Shown piece after piece: positions 1 to 7,191 of a stretch of DNA of 22,962 nucleotides. The notes under the pieces were generated by a model, which was not told the DNA's origin, did no database searches, and saw nothing but the letters and a program-made list of their open reading frames with translations. Source of the DNA: Pseudomonadota bacterium (GTDB lineage Bacteria > Pseudomonadota > Alphaproteobacteria > Sphingomonadales > Sphingomonadaceae); contig JAFAEG010000082.1 in assembly GCA_023424095.1 (NCBI GenBank), positions 1-22,962 on the forward strand, given 5' to 3'. Within the stretch, counting starts at the first letter, position 1; each line of letters starts with the position of its first letter. The translations under genes and the position numbers were made by a program.

Positions 1-35
1 CCGTCTCGTGGGCTCGGAGATGTGTATAGAGACAG
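1..35. other. Nextera sequencing adapter, not genomic
   Basis: Bases 3-35 match the Illumina Nextera read-2 transposase adapter, ending with the Tn5 mosaic end at 18-35. The only difference is one missing A in the TATAAGAGACAG stretch, which here reads TATAGAGACAG. The match runs straight into coxB coding sequence at base 36. This is library-preparation sequence left on a contig end. The GTG at 22, which would give an apparent start for coxB, lies inside it and is an artefact. Confidence 0.95.
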
Positions 36-975
36 CACCAAGGCGGAGCCCTATGTCTCCCCGCTCCGTCCGAATCCGAACGTCGGCATGCCGGACGGCC
101 GCATGGGCGTCCAGGACCAGGTCACGCCGATCGGCAAGGAAGCGCAATTCTTCCACGACTGGATCCTGATGCCGGTAATCACCGCCATCTGCATCCTCGT
201 GCTGCTGCTGATCGGCTGGGTTGTCATCCGCTATCGCCGCGCCGCCCATCCGGTGCCGTCGCGCACCACGCACAATACGATGGTCGAAGTCATCTGGACC
301 CTGGTGCCGGTGCTGATCCTGGTGGTCATGGCGGTGCCGTCGATCCGGCTGCTCGCCAACCAATATTCGCCGCCCAATGCCGACATCACGATCAAGGTGA
401 CCGGCCATCAATGGTATTGGCAATATCAATATCCCGACCACGGCATCGACATCACGTCGAACATGCTGCCCGAGCCGGGCGAGGGCCAGCCGGGTCAGCA
501 GACCCGCACCGATGCGGACGGTCCGCGCCTGCTGGCGGTTGACGAGCGGATGGTGGTGCCGGTGGGCGCGACCGTGAAGCTGATCGTCACCGCCGATCCG
601 ACCGGCGTGATCCACGCCTTCGGCGTCCCCGCTTTCTGGGTGAAGATCGACGCGGTTCCCGGCCGGCTGAACGAAACCTGGTTCCGGGCCGAGGAGCCCG
701 GCATCTATTACGGCCAATGCTATGAGCTGTGCGGTGCCCGCCACGCTTATATGCCGATCGCCGTCGAGGTGGTGAGCCAGGCGGATTTCGAACGCTGGGT
801 CGCTTCGCGCAACGGCACGATGCCGGGCGCCGCGCCCGCCGCCACCGCCGCCGCTCCGGCGCCGGCCGGTGCGGTCAGCGCCAATGCGTCGACCGAAGCC
901 ACTTCCGCACCGCCGGCGACCGTCAACGCGACGGCCGCCCCGGCGGCGACCAATCAAGCTGCAACCGGTAATTGA
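36..975 (+). CDS. coxB: Cytochrome c oxidase subunit II, 5'-truncated
   Basis: Subunit II of the aa3-type oxidase accepts electrons from cytochrome c at the binuclear CuA centre on the periplasmic side and passes them to subunit I. Two membrane helices are visible, encoded at about 160-230 and 290-350. They are followed by the aromatic TGHQWYWQYQYPD segment and the cupredoxin domain. All CuA ligands are present: His in VIHAFGVP (codon 613) and Cys, Glu, Cys, His and Met in YGQCYELCGARHAYMPI (718-753). About 50 residues of Ala/Pro/Thr-rich tail follow, longer than in many homologues and probably disordered. The true N-terminus, including any signal peptide, is missing because the contig starts inside the gene; the in-frame GTG at 22 is adapter. 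coxA follows with its start 14 bases after this stop. Confidence 0.96.
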
Positions 976-989
976 GGCGGCGCCAGAAT

Positions 990-2702
990 ATGACCGACAC
1001 CACCGCCAACGCCGTCAACTTCGAGAAGGCTGACGACCACGCGCATGACGCGCATCACGATGCGGACCACAAGCCGGGCTTTTTCGCCCGCTGGTTCATG
1101 TCGACCAACCACAAGGATATCGGCACGCTGTACCTGATCTTCGCGATCATCGCGGGGATCATCGGCGGCGGCATTTCCGGAATGATGCGCGCCGAGCTCA
1201 TGCAGCCCGGCATCCAGTATCTGGAAAGCTGGACCAATTATCTGCACGCCTTCATGGGCATGCCCGCCGCGACGATCGATGAATCGCGGCACATGTGGAA
1301 CGTGCTGATCACCGCCCACGGCCTGATCATGGTGTTCTTCATGGTCATGCCGGCGATGATCGGCGGCTTCGGCAACTGGTTCGTGCCGCTGATGATCGGC
1401 GCTCCGGACATGGCCTTCCCGCGGATGAACAACATCTCGTTCTGGCTGTTGCCGCCGGCCTTCATCCTGTTGCTGGCTTCGTCCTTCTATCCTGGCGGCA
1501 CCGGCCTCGGCGCCGGTACCGGCTGGACGGTCTATGCGCCGCTCTCGACGAGCGGCTCGGTCGGACCGGCGGTCGATCTCGGCATCTTCGCACTCCACCT
1601 TGCGGGCGCCTCGTCGATCCTCGGCGCGGTCAATTTCATCACCACCATCTTCAACATGCGCGCGCCGGGCATGACCCTGCACAAAATGCCGCTGTTCGTC
1701 TGGTCGGTGCTGGTCACCGCCTTCCTGCTGTTGCTCTCGCTCCCGGTTCTGGCCGGCGCGATCACCATGCTGCTGACGGACCGCAATTTCGGCACCGACT
1801 TCTTCAACGCCGACGGCGGTGGCGATCCGGTGCTCTACCAGCACCTCTTCTGGTTCTTCGGTCACCCCGAAGTGTACATCATGATCCTGCCGGGCTTCGG
1901 CATGGTCAGCCAGATCGTCGCCACCTTCAGCCGCAAGCCCGTCTTCGGCTATCTCGGCATGGCCTATGCCATGGTCGCGATCGGCGTGATCGGCTTCGTC
2001 GTGTGGGCGCACCACATGTTCACGACCGGCATGGACGTGAACATGAAGATGTACTTCACCGCGGCGACGATGGTGATCGCGGTGCCGACCGGCATCAAGA
2101 TCTTCTCGTGGATCGCGACCATGTGGGGCGGCTCGCTCACCTTCCAGACGCCGATGCTCTGGTCGCTGGGCTTCATCTTCATGTTCACCGTCGGTGGCGT
2201 GACGGGCGTCGTGCTCGCCAATGGCGGCGTCGATAATTACATGCACGACACCTATTACGTCGTCGCCCACTTCCACTATGTGCTCAGCCTCGGCGCGGTC
2301 TTCGCCCTGTTCGCGGCCTGGCACTATTGGTTCCCGAAAATGTTCGGCCGGATGTACAGCGAAGTGCTGGCCCAGCTGCATTTCTGGATCTTCTTCGTGG
2401 GCGTGAACATCCTGTTCTTCCCGATGCACTTCCTCGGGCTGGACGGCATGCCGCGGCGCTATCCGGATTATCCGGACGCGTTCCAGCCCTATAACGAGAT
2501 GGCGACCTACGGTTACATGATCATGGCCGGCTCCATGATCTTCTTCTTCCTGAACATCCTCTACAGCTTCACGCTGGGGAAGAAGGCACCGGCCAATCCG
2601 TGGGGCGAAGGTGCGACGACGCTGGAATGGACCCTGTCCAGCCCGCCGCCGTTCCACCAGTTCGAGACCCTGCCGGTCATCGACGGCGGCAAGGATCACT
2701 GA
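990..2702 (+). CDS. coxA: Cytochrome c oxidase subunit I
   Basis: This is the catalytic subunit, which binds heme a and the heme a3-CuB oxygen-reduction site and pumps protons. The start is taken as ATG 990, with GAGGCGG 9 bases upstream. An in-frame TTG at 972 overlaps the coxB stop and has no comparable ribosome site. The 570-residue product carries the family hallmarks in order: TAHGLIMVFFMVMP (heme a ligand region), WFFGHPEVYIMILPGFG (CuB His and the cross-linked Tyr), VWAHHMFTTGMD (CuB His pair) and VAHFHYVLSLGAVF (heme ligands). About twelve hydrophobic helices are evident. The cytoplasmic N-terminus has a His/Asp-rich stretch at residues 15-28 before the conserved STNHKDIGTLY. A strong terminator follows, so coxBA can end transcription here. 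Confidence 0.98.
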   Translation: MTDTTANAVNFEKADDHAHDAHHDADHKPGFFARWFMSTNHKDIGTLYLIFAIIAGIIGGGISGMMRAELMQPGIQYLESWTNYLHAFMGMPAATIDESRHMWNVLITAHGLIMVFFMVMPAMIGGFGNWFVPLMIGAPDMAFPRMNNISFWLLPPAFILLLASSFYPGGTGLGAGTGWTVYAPLSTSGSVGPAVDLGIFALHLAGASSILGAVNFITTIFNMRAPGMTLHKMPLFVWSVLVTAFLLLLSLPVLAGAITMLLTDRNFGTDFFNADGGGDPVLYQHLFWFFGHPEVYIMILPGFGMVSQIVATFSRKPVFGYLGMAYAMVAIGVIGFVVWAHHMFTTGMDVNMKMYFTAATMVIAVPTGIKIFSWIATMWGGSLTFQTPMLWSLGFIFMFTVGGVTGVVLANGGVDNYMHDTYYVVAHFHYVLSLGAVFALFAAWHYWFPKMFGRMYSEVLAQLHFWIFFVGVNILFFPMHFLGLDGMPRRYPDYPDAFQPYNEMATYGYMIMAGSMIFFFLNILYSFTLGKKAPANPWGEGATTLEWTLSSPPPFHQFETLPVIDGGKDH

Positions 2703-2732
2703 TCCGACCGCCGGCAGTGTCCGGATGAGATG

Positions 2733-2766
2733 AAAGGGCGCGGTCAGCGATGGCCGCGCCCTTTTT
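2733..2766 (+). terminator. Rho-independent terminator after coxA
   Basis: A perfect 11-bp stem (AAAGGGCGCGG at 2733-2743 pairing with CCGCGCCCTTT at 2754-2764) encloses a 10-base loop and ends in a T run at 2762-2766. It lies 30 bases past the coxA stop. It should end most coxBA transcripts, leaving the VOC gene and the assembly genes dependent on read-through or their own promoter. Confidence 0.85.
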
Positions 2767-2830
2767 CATGGCGTGAACCCTCGCCCCGCCGCCGCGTTGA
2801 CGCCCCGGGGCGCGGCAAGCGGAGACCGTC

Positions 2831-3268
2831 ATGGCGACCCAGAAACTCTATCGCGGCCGGCTGGTCGATCACGTGCAATTGGTGGTGCGCGATCTCGGCG
2901 CCAGCCGGCGCTTCTACGACGCGGTGCTGGGCGTGCTCGGCATCAGGATCGATTTCGAGGCGCCGGGCATGTTCGGCGCCGACGAGCTGGCCGTCTCGAC
3001 CGCCGACAGCGAGGGCGCGCAAGGGAGGCTGACCGGCCCCACCCACCTTGCGTTCCAGGCGAAGGACGAGGCGATGGTGCAGGCCTGGTATGAGGCCGGG
3101 CTTGCGGCTGGCGGCAGCGACAATGGCGCGCCGGGCGAGCGGGCCCAATATCATCCCGGCTATTATGCCGCCTTCCTGCTCGACCCTGACGGCAACAATG
3201 TCGAGGCGGTCTATCATGGCCCGCATGAGCGCTCCGCGGCGAGCATCGAGATCGGCTTCGAGGGCTGA
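2831..3268 (+). CDS. VOC (glyoxalase/bleomycin-resistance fold) family protein
   Basis: A 145-residue protein of the vicinal oxygen chelate superfamily, whose members include glyoxalases, extradiol dioxygenases and resistance proteins. The fold signature is clear: VDHVQLVVRDLGASRRFYDAVL at the N-terminus (metal His in DHVQ), a central THLAFQAKDEA strand (second His), and FLLDPDGNNVEAVYH at the C-terminus (metal Glu). The substrate cannot be told from sequence. ATG 2831 has GGAG (2821-2824) upstream. The gene sits between coxA and ctaB, behind a terminator. This is not a standard oxidase component, so it looks like a chance neighbour or insertion into the cluster rather than a working part of it. 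Confidence 0.85.
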   Translation: MATQKLYRGRLVDHVQLVVRDLGASRRFYDAVLGVLGIRIDFEAPGMFGADELAVSTADSEGAQGRLTGPTHLAFQAKDEAMVQAWYEAGLAAGGSDNGAPGERAQYHPGYYAAFLLDPDGNNVEAVYHGPHERSAASIEIGFEG

Positions 3269-3355
3269 GACTCGGGCCCGCAGCGGCGGGTCACGCCAGT
3301 CGTCGCAAGCCCCTTTGCCAGTCCGGCTTTGCCGGCCTATAGGCGACGCGGAATC

Positions 3356-4261
3356 ATGACCAGTTTGACCCAATCCTCCGCCCTCCCCGCCGAGTGGCGG
3401 GATTTCCTCGCGCTGACCAAGCCGCGGGTGATGGTGCTCGTCGTCTTCACCGGCGCCTGCGGCCTGTTCGCGGCGCCCGGCGGCCTTCACCCGGTGCTCG
3501 CCTTCACCGCCATCCTGTGCATCGCGCTCGGGGCCGGCGCGGCAGGGGCGCTGAACCAATGGTATGAGGCGGATATCGACGCGGTGATGAAGCGCACCGC
3601 CGGACGGCCGCTGCCGGCCGGGCGGATGACCCGCGACGCGGCGCTGCACTTCTCCGTCGGCCTCGCCGTCTTCTCGGTGCTGCTGATGGGGCTGGCGACC
3701 AATTGGGCGGCGGCCGCGGGCCTGACCGCCTCGATCCTCTTCTACGTCTTCGTCTACACGATCTGGCTGAAGCGCCGGACGCCGCAGAATATCGTCATCG
3801 GCGGCGCCGCCGGGGCTTTCCCGCCGGTGATCGGCTGGCTGGCGGTGACGGGCGACCTCGCCGTGCTGCCGCTGCTTTTGTTCGCGCTCATCTTCCTGTG
3901 GACGCCGCCGCATTTCTGGGCGCTGTCGCTGTTCGTGCGCACCGATTACGCCAAGGCCGGCGTGCCGATGCTGCCGGTGACCAATGGCAATCGCGCCACC
4001 CGCCAGCAGATTTTCGCTTATTCGCTGGTCATGGCCGCCGCCGCGGTCGCGCCCTGGGCGCTGGGCGAGACCGGCATGATCTACGGCATCACCGCCGCCC
4101 TGTTGTCGGCCTGGTTCGTCATCCTGTCGGTGCCGGTGCTGCGCAACAAGGCGGACGATCCGGTCGCAATGGCGCCCGAAAAGCGTCTGTTCAAATATTC
4201 GGTCCTCTATCTCTTCCTCATTTTCGGCGCGTTGGTCGCCGATCGGCTGGTGCTGGCATGA
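3356..4261 (+). CDS. ctaB: Protoheme IX farnesyltransferase (heme O synthase)
   Basis: A UbiA-superfamily membrane prenyltransferase that adds a farnesyl group to heme b to make heme O, the precursor of heme a. The product is 301 residues, usual for the family. Motifs seen: LTKPRVMVLVVFTG near residue 20, the Mg-prenyl-diphosphate site NQWYEADIDAVMKRT starting at residue 67, RPLPAGR, and IVIGGAAGAFPPVIGWLAV. Multiple hydrophobic helices follow. ATG 3356 is chosen because the product then begins just before the conserved EWRDFLALTKPR region. The in-frame TTG at 3329 would add nine residues over a GC-rich hairpin (3323-3335). The stop overlaps the next ATG (ATGA), suggesting coupled translation. 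Confidence 0.96.
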   Translation: MTSLTQSSALPAEWRDFLALTKPRVMVLVVFTGACGLFAAPGGLHPVLAFTAILCIALGAGAAGALNQWYEADIDAVMKRTAGRPLPAGRMTRDAALHFSVGLAVFSVLLMGLATNWAAAAGLTASILFYVFVYTIWLKRRTPQNIVIGGAAGAFPPVIGWLAVTGDLAVLPLLLFALIFLWTPPHFWALSLFVRTDYAKAGVPMLPVTNGNRATRQQIFAYSLVMAAAAVAPWALGETGMIYGITAALLSAWFVILSVPVLRNKADDPVAMAPEKRLFKYSVLYLFLIFGALVADRLVLA

Positions 4262-4437
4262 GGAAGCGCGATCCGCTGGAGGGCGTTGCGCCGGTGCCGG
4301 GCGAGCCCGCGCCGCTGTCGGCCGAGGACGAGATCCGCCGCCGCCAGCGCAGCCGTTCCCTGGTCATGGCGCTGGCCCTCGGCGCCTTCGTGATCCTGCT
4401 CTACGCGATCACGATCGTCCGCATGGGTGTGCAATGA
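4258..4437 (+). CDS. Small single-pass membrane protein in the oxidase cluster
   Basis: A 59-residue protein with a hydrophilic, Arg-rich N-terminal part (residues 1-34, containing EIRRRQRSRS) and one hydrophobic helix (about 36-54, LVMALALGAFVILLYAITIV). It overlaps the ctaB stop by ATGA and its own stop overlaps the ctaG start by ATGA, so it is tightly held in the operon. A short membrane protein at this position is common in alphaproteobacterial oxidase clusters (compare the CoxF-type small proteins). I cannot assign a function from sequence; a role in assembly or as a small accessory subunit is inference from position. The positive-inside rule predicts a cytoplasmic N-terminus. Confidence 0.85.
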   Translation: MRKRDPLEGVAPVPGEPAPLSAEDEIRRRQRSRSLVMALALGAFVILLYAITIVRMGVQ

Positions 4438-4988
4438 GCAAGCTGAGCAATGCGCGCATCGGCATGATCGCCGGCGCAATCGCGGTGTCCATGGTCGGCG
4501 TCTCCTTCGCCGCGGTGCCGCTCTACCGGATCTTCTGCCAGGTCACCGGCTTCGGCGGCACGACCATGCGGATCGACGAGGCGCAGGCGGCGACGGTCCG
4601 CCCGGTCGCCGGCAAATCGGTCAGCGTGCGCTTCGACGCCAACGTCTCGCGCAACCTGCCGTGGGAATTCCGTCCGACCGAAACCCACCGCGTCGTCCAG
4701 ATCGGCGCGCGCAACATGTCAGTCTACACCGCCAAGAGCATGTCGAGCGAGCCGTTGATGGGCACCGCCACGTTCAACGTGACGCCGCTCCAGGCCGGCC
4801 AATATTTTCACAAGGTGCAATGCTTCTGCTTCACCGAGCAGACCTTGCAGCCGGGGCAACAGGTGCAGATGCCGGTCGTCTTCGTCGTCGATCCGCGCAT
4901 CCTGGAGGACCCGGCGACCAAGGACATTACCGAGATCACCTTGTCATACACCTTTTACCCAGTTGAGCAGCCGGGAAGCGGCAGCTAG
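4434..4988 (+). CDS. ctaG: Cytochrome c oxidase assembly protein CtaG (Cox11 family)
   Basis: A membrane-anchored periplasmic copper chaperone that delivers Cu to the CuB site of subunit I. The product has 184 residues. It has an N-terminal signal-anchor (residues 8-30), the conserved VPLYRIFCQVTGFGGTT segment just after it, and an immunoglobulin-like domain with the copper-binding CFCF motif (Cys130 and Cys132 in KVQCFCFTEQ). The C-terminal ITLSYTFYP is also typical. The start overlaps the upstream stop (ATGA). The order ctaB-small ORF-ctaG-coxC is the classic alphaproteobacterial layout. Confidence 0.96.
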   Translation: MSKLSNARIGMIAGAIAVSMVGVSFAAVPLYRIFCQVTGFGGTTMRIDEAQAATVRPVAGKSVSVRFDANVSRNLPWEFRPTETHRVVQIGARNMSVYTAKSMSSEPLMGTATFNVTPLQAGQYFHKVQCFCFTEQTLQPGQQVQMPVVFVVDPRILEDPATKDITEITLSYTFYPVEQPGSGS

Positions 4989-5041
4989 AGCACCAACCAA
5001 AGATGCGGTCGGGGAAAGGCCGCGCTGTCAGGGACGAAGTC

Positions 5042-5923
5042 ATGGCCGGAGCGAAGAACCACCAATATCACATCTTGGCGCCCAGCGCGTGGCCGCTGCT
5101 GGGCTCCATCGGCGCGCTGCTGATGGCAGTTGGCGCGACGATGTACATGCATGGCGCCAACATGAGCCTGGAAAAGGCCAATGGCGGCGGCTGGGTGTTC
5201 TTCGCCGGCGTGCTTGCGGTGCTGTTCGTGATGTTCAGCTGGTGGGCGGACGTGGTGAAGGAAGCCAATGGCGGCGACCATACGCCGGTCGTGCAGCTCC
5301 ACCACCGCTACGGCATGATCCTGTTCATCGCTTCGGAAGTGATGTTCTTCGTCGCCTGGTTCTGGGCCTTCTTCAACGCCTCGCTCTTCCCGCCGCCCAT
5401 CGAGATCGTCGATCCGGCGACCCATTTGTGGGGTCTGAACAAGGAAGCGGTCGAGGCCGGCACCTGGCCGCCCAAGGGCATGCACGTGCTCGATCCGTTC
5501 GGCTGGCCGCTGCTGAACACGATGATCCTGCTCTGCTCGGGCTGCACCGTGACCTGGGCGCACCACTCGCTGATCCATGGCGACCGCGAGGGGCTGAAGC
5601 AGGGCCTGTGGCTGACCATCATCCTCGGCGTGATCTTCAGCGGCGTGCAGGCCTACGAGTACATGCACGCGCCGTTCGGCTTCGCCGACAATATCTACAC
5701 CTCGACCTTCTACATGGCGACCGGCTTCCACGGCTTCCACGTGCTGGTCGGCACGATCTTCCTGATCATCTGCCTGATCCGCACCTATAATGGCGCGTTC
5801 ACGCCGAAGCAGCATTTCGGCTTCGAGGCGGCGGCCTGGTACTGGCATTTCGTCGACGTGGTGTGGCTGTTCCTCTTCCTGTTCATCTACGTCTGGGGCG
5901 GCTGGGGCGCCGACTTCCATTGA
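5042..5923 (+). CDS. coxC: Cytochrome c oxidase subunit III
   Basis: Subunit III of the aa3 oxidase is a seven-helix membrane protein that stabilises subunit I and its proton uptake. ATG 5042 (product MAGAKNHQYHILAPSAWP..., 293 residues) is preferred to the in-frame ATG at 5003: GGGACGA lies just upstream and family members begin near the conserved H-x-YH-x-L-x-PS-x-WP. Motifs: HHRYGMILFIASEVMFFVAWFWAFF, GCTVTWAHHSLIHGDR, EYMHAPFGFADNIYTSTFYMATGFHGFHVLVGT and a C-terminal WYWHFVDVVWLFLFLFIYVWG. There is a 53-base gap after ctaG, and a GC-rich hairpin follows the stop. Confidence 0.97.
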   Translation: MAGAKNHQYHILAPSAWPLLGSIGALLMAVGATMYMHGANMSLEKANGGGWVFFAGVLAVLFVMFSWWADVVKEANGGDHTPVVQLHHRYGMILFIASEVMFFVAWFWAFFNASLFPPPIEIVDPATHLWGLNKEAVEAGTWPPKGMHVLDPFGWPLLNTMILLCSGCTVTWAHHSLIHGDREGLKQGLWLTIILGVIFSGVQAYEYMHAPFGFADNIYTSTFYMATGFHGFHVLVGTIFLIICLIRTYNGAFTPKQHFGFEAAAWYWHFVDVVWLFLFLFIYVWGGWGADFH

Positions 5924-5932
5924 TCCAAACCT

Positions 5933-5954
5933 CCCCTCCCGCTTGCGGGAGGGG
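5933..5954. repeat. Short palindromic intergenic element
   Basis: A perfect 10-bp inverted repeat (CCCCTCCCGC at 5933-5942, GCGGGAGGGG at 5945-5954) with a two-base spacer lies 10 bases after coxC. No T run follows, so it is a weak terminator at best. From memory, CCCCTCCCGC-type palindromes are dispersed intergenic repeats in sphingomonad genomes. It may act as an mRNA 3'-end stabiliser between coxC and the DUF983 gene. Confidence 0.7.
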
Positions 5955-5986
5955 ATTGAGGGGACGGGCCCTGTGCCCAATCGCTT

Positions 5987-6382
5987 TTGACTGAGACACC
6001 CCCTCCCTCGGCCCCGGCAAGCGCAAGGGGAGCGGTCGAAGCCGCGGTCCGCGGGGCGTGCCCGCGCTGCGGCAATCCGACGCTCTTTTCCGGCCTGGTC
6101 AGTTTCGCCCCCAAATGCCGCGCCTGCGGGCTCGACATCGCCGCCTTCAATGTCGGCGACGGGGCGGCGGCCTTCCTGATCTTCGGCGTCGGCGGCATCG
6201 TCACCTTCCTGGCGATCTGGCTGGAGCTGGCGGTCAGCCCGCCCTGGTGGCTTCACCTTTTGCTCTGGCTGCCTTTGGTCACCGCCCTGACGCTCGGCGG
6301 CCTGCGCCTCGCCAAGGCCTGGCTGCTGCAGGCCGAATATCGGCGCGACGCGCGCGAAGCGACCACGCGGGACCGGAGATGA
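5987..6382 (+). CDS. DUF983 zinc-ribbon membrane protein
   Basis: A 131-residue member of the DUF983 family, regularly found next to SURF1 and coxC in alphaproteobacteria. It has a zinc-ribbon-like pair of CxxC motifs (CPRCGNPTLF and CRACGLD, residues about 25-50) followed by the conserved FNVGDGAAAFLIFGVGGIV and two membrane helices. Its molecular role is not established; a part in oxidase biogenesis is inferred from the context. TTG 5987 is the only reasonable start in the open frame, as no ATG or GTG precedes the zinc ribbon. The upstream ribosome site is weak. The stop overlaps the SURF1 start (ATGA). Confidence 0.88.
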   Translation: MTETPPPSAPASARGAVEAAVRGACPRCGNPTLFSGLVSFAPKCRACGLDIAAFNVGDGAAAFLIFGVGGIVTFLAIWLELAVSPPWWLHLLLWLPLVTALTLGGLRLAKAWLLQAEYRRDAREATTRDRR

Positions 6383-6987
6383 AGCGGCTGCCGGTCCTCC
6401 CGACTTTGATCGTCGCCGCGGCGATCGCGGTGATGATTGGCCTCGGCGTCTGGCAATTGCAGCGCGCCGGCTGGAAGGAACGGATGCTGGCCGAACTGGC
6501 GACCGCGCCGTCGCAGCCCGCGGTCGATCTCGATCCCCTGCTCGCCCGCGGCGGCGATGCCCCCGGCGACCTCGCCTTCCGCCGCGCTTTGGTGAGTTGC
6601 ACCGCGCGCGACGCATTGCCGACCCTGCGCGCCGCCCGCAGCCTCGACGGCACGAGCGGCTTCGGCGTCTTCATTCCCTGCCGTCCTCAGGCCGGCGGCT
6701 GGGCCGACCGGATCGAGGTCAATGCCGGCTGGACCCCGCAGGCCGCTTATCGCACCCCGATCACGCTGGCCGGGATCACCGCCGGGACGATTGGCACGGT
6801 CGAACCGGACGGGCCGATCATCCTCACCGCCGCCACGCCCGCGCCCGGCCTCGCCGCCAGCGCCGCCCCGGCGATCGACGACATCCCGAACAATCATCTG
6901 ATGTATGCCGGCCAGTGGTTCTTCTTCGCGCTCACGGCGGGGCTGATCTACGTCCTTGCCCTGCGCCGCCGCCGGCGTGCCGGCTGA
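6379..6987 (+). CDS. SURF1-family cytochrome oxidase assembly protein
   Basis: SURF1 (Shy1 in yeast) helps insert heme a into subunit I. The 202-residue product has the family architecture: an N-terminal helix (LPTLIVAAAIAVMIGLGVWQLQRAGWK), a periplasmic domain, and a C-terminal helix preceded by the signature NNHLMYAGQWFFFALTAGLIY. It is slightly shorter than many homologues and the middle part is poorly conserved, so some expected motifs cannot be recognised. ATG 6379 overlaps the DUF983 stop. This is the last gene of the oxidase cluster. Confidence 0.92.
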   Translation: MKRLPVLPTLIVAAAIAVMIGLGVWQLQRAGWKERMLAELATAPSQPAVDLDPLLARGGDAPGDLAFRRALVSCTARDALPTLRAARSLDGTSGFGVFIPCRPQAGGWADRIEVNAGWTPQAAYRTPITLAGITAGTIGTVEPDGPIILTAATPAPGLAASAAPAIDDIPNNHLMYAGQWFFFALTAGLIYVLALRRRRRAG

Positions 6988-7191
6988 TCGATTTTCCTAC
7001 CGGGCCGCGATCCCCTATCCTGCCGGGATGACAGCTCCGCTCCGCCCCTTCGCATCGCGCCATCCGGAAGGTTCGAAGGTTCCTCCGTTATTTCCTCCAG
7101 GGGGTGTGAACCTTCAGCACCTCAGGAACCTTTCGGCATCACCTTCCCTCGCATTGAAGGCGGGGGTGCGAACCGCTACCTCCCCGCTCAG
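6988..7191. other. Intergenic region with small direct and inverted repeats
   Basis: There is no convincing gene between the SURF1 gene and the M16 protease. The stretch holds an inverted pair (AAGGTTCCT 7076-7084 and AGGAACCTT 7124-7132). It also holds a 13-base direct repeat with one mismatch (GGGGGTGTGAACC at 7100-7112 and GGGGGTGCGAACC at 7162-7174). It probably contains the leader of the protease gene, but no clear -35/-10 pair was found. Confidence 0.5.

Noticed and set aside
954..2699. Long reverse-strand open frame (581 codons) opposite coxA
   Set aside because: Its His/Glu/Asp/Arg-rich composition is the shadow of a high-GC coding gene; coxA is certain on the forward strand.
4985..6616. 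Long reverse-strand open frame opposite coxC, DUF983 and SURF1
   Set aside because: Low-complexity Arg/Ala/Glu composition and full overlap with three well-supported forward genes.
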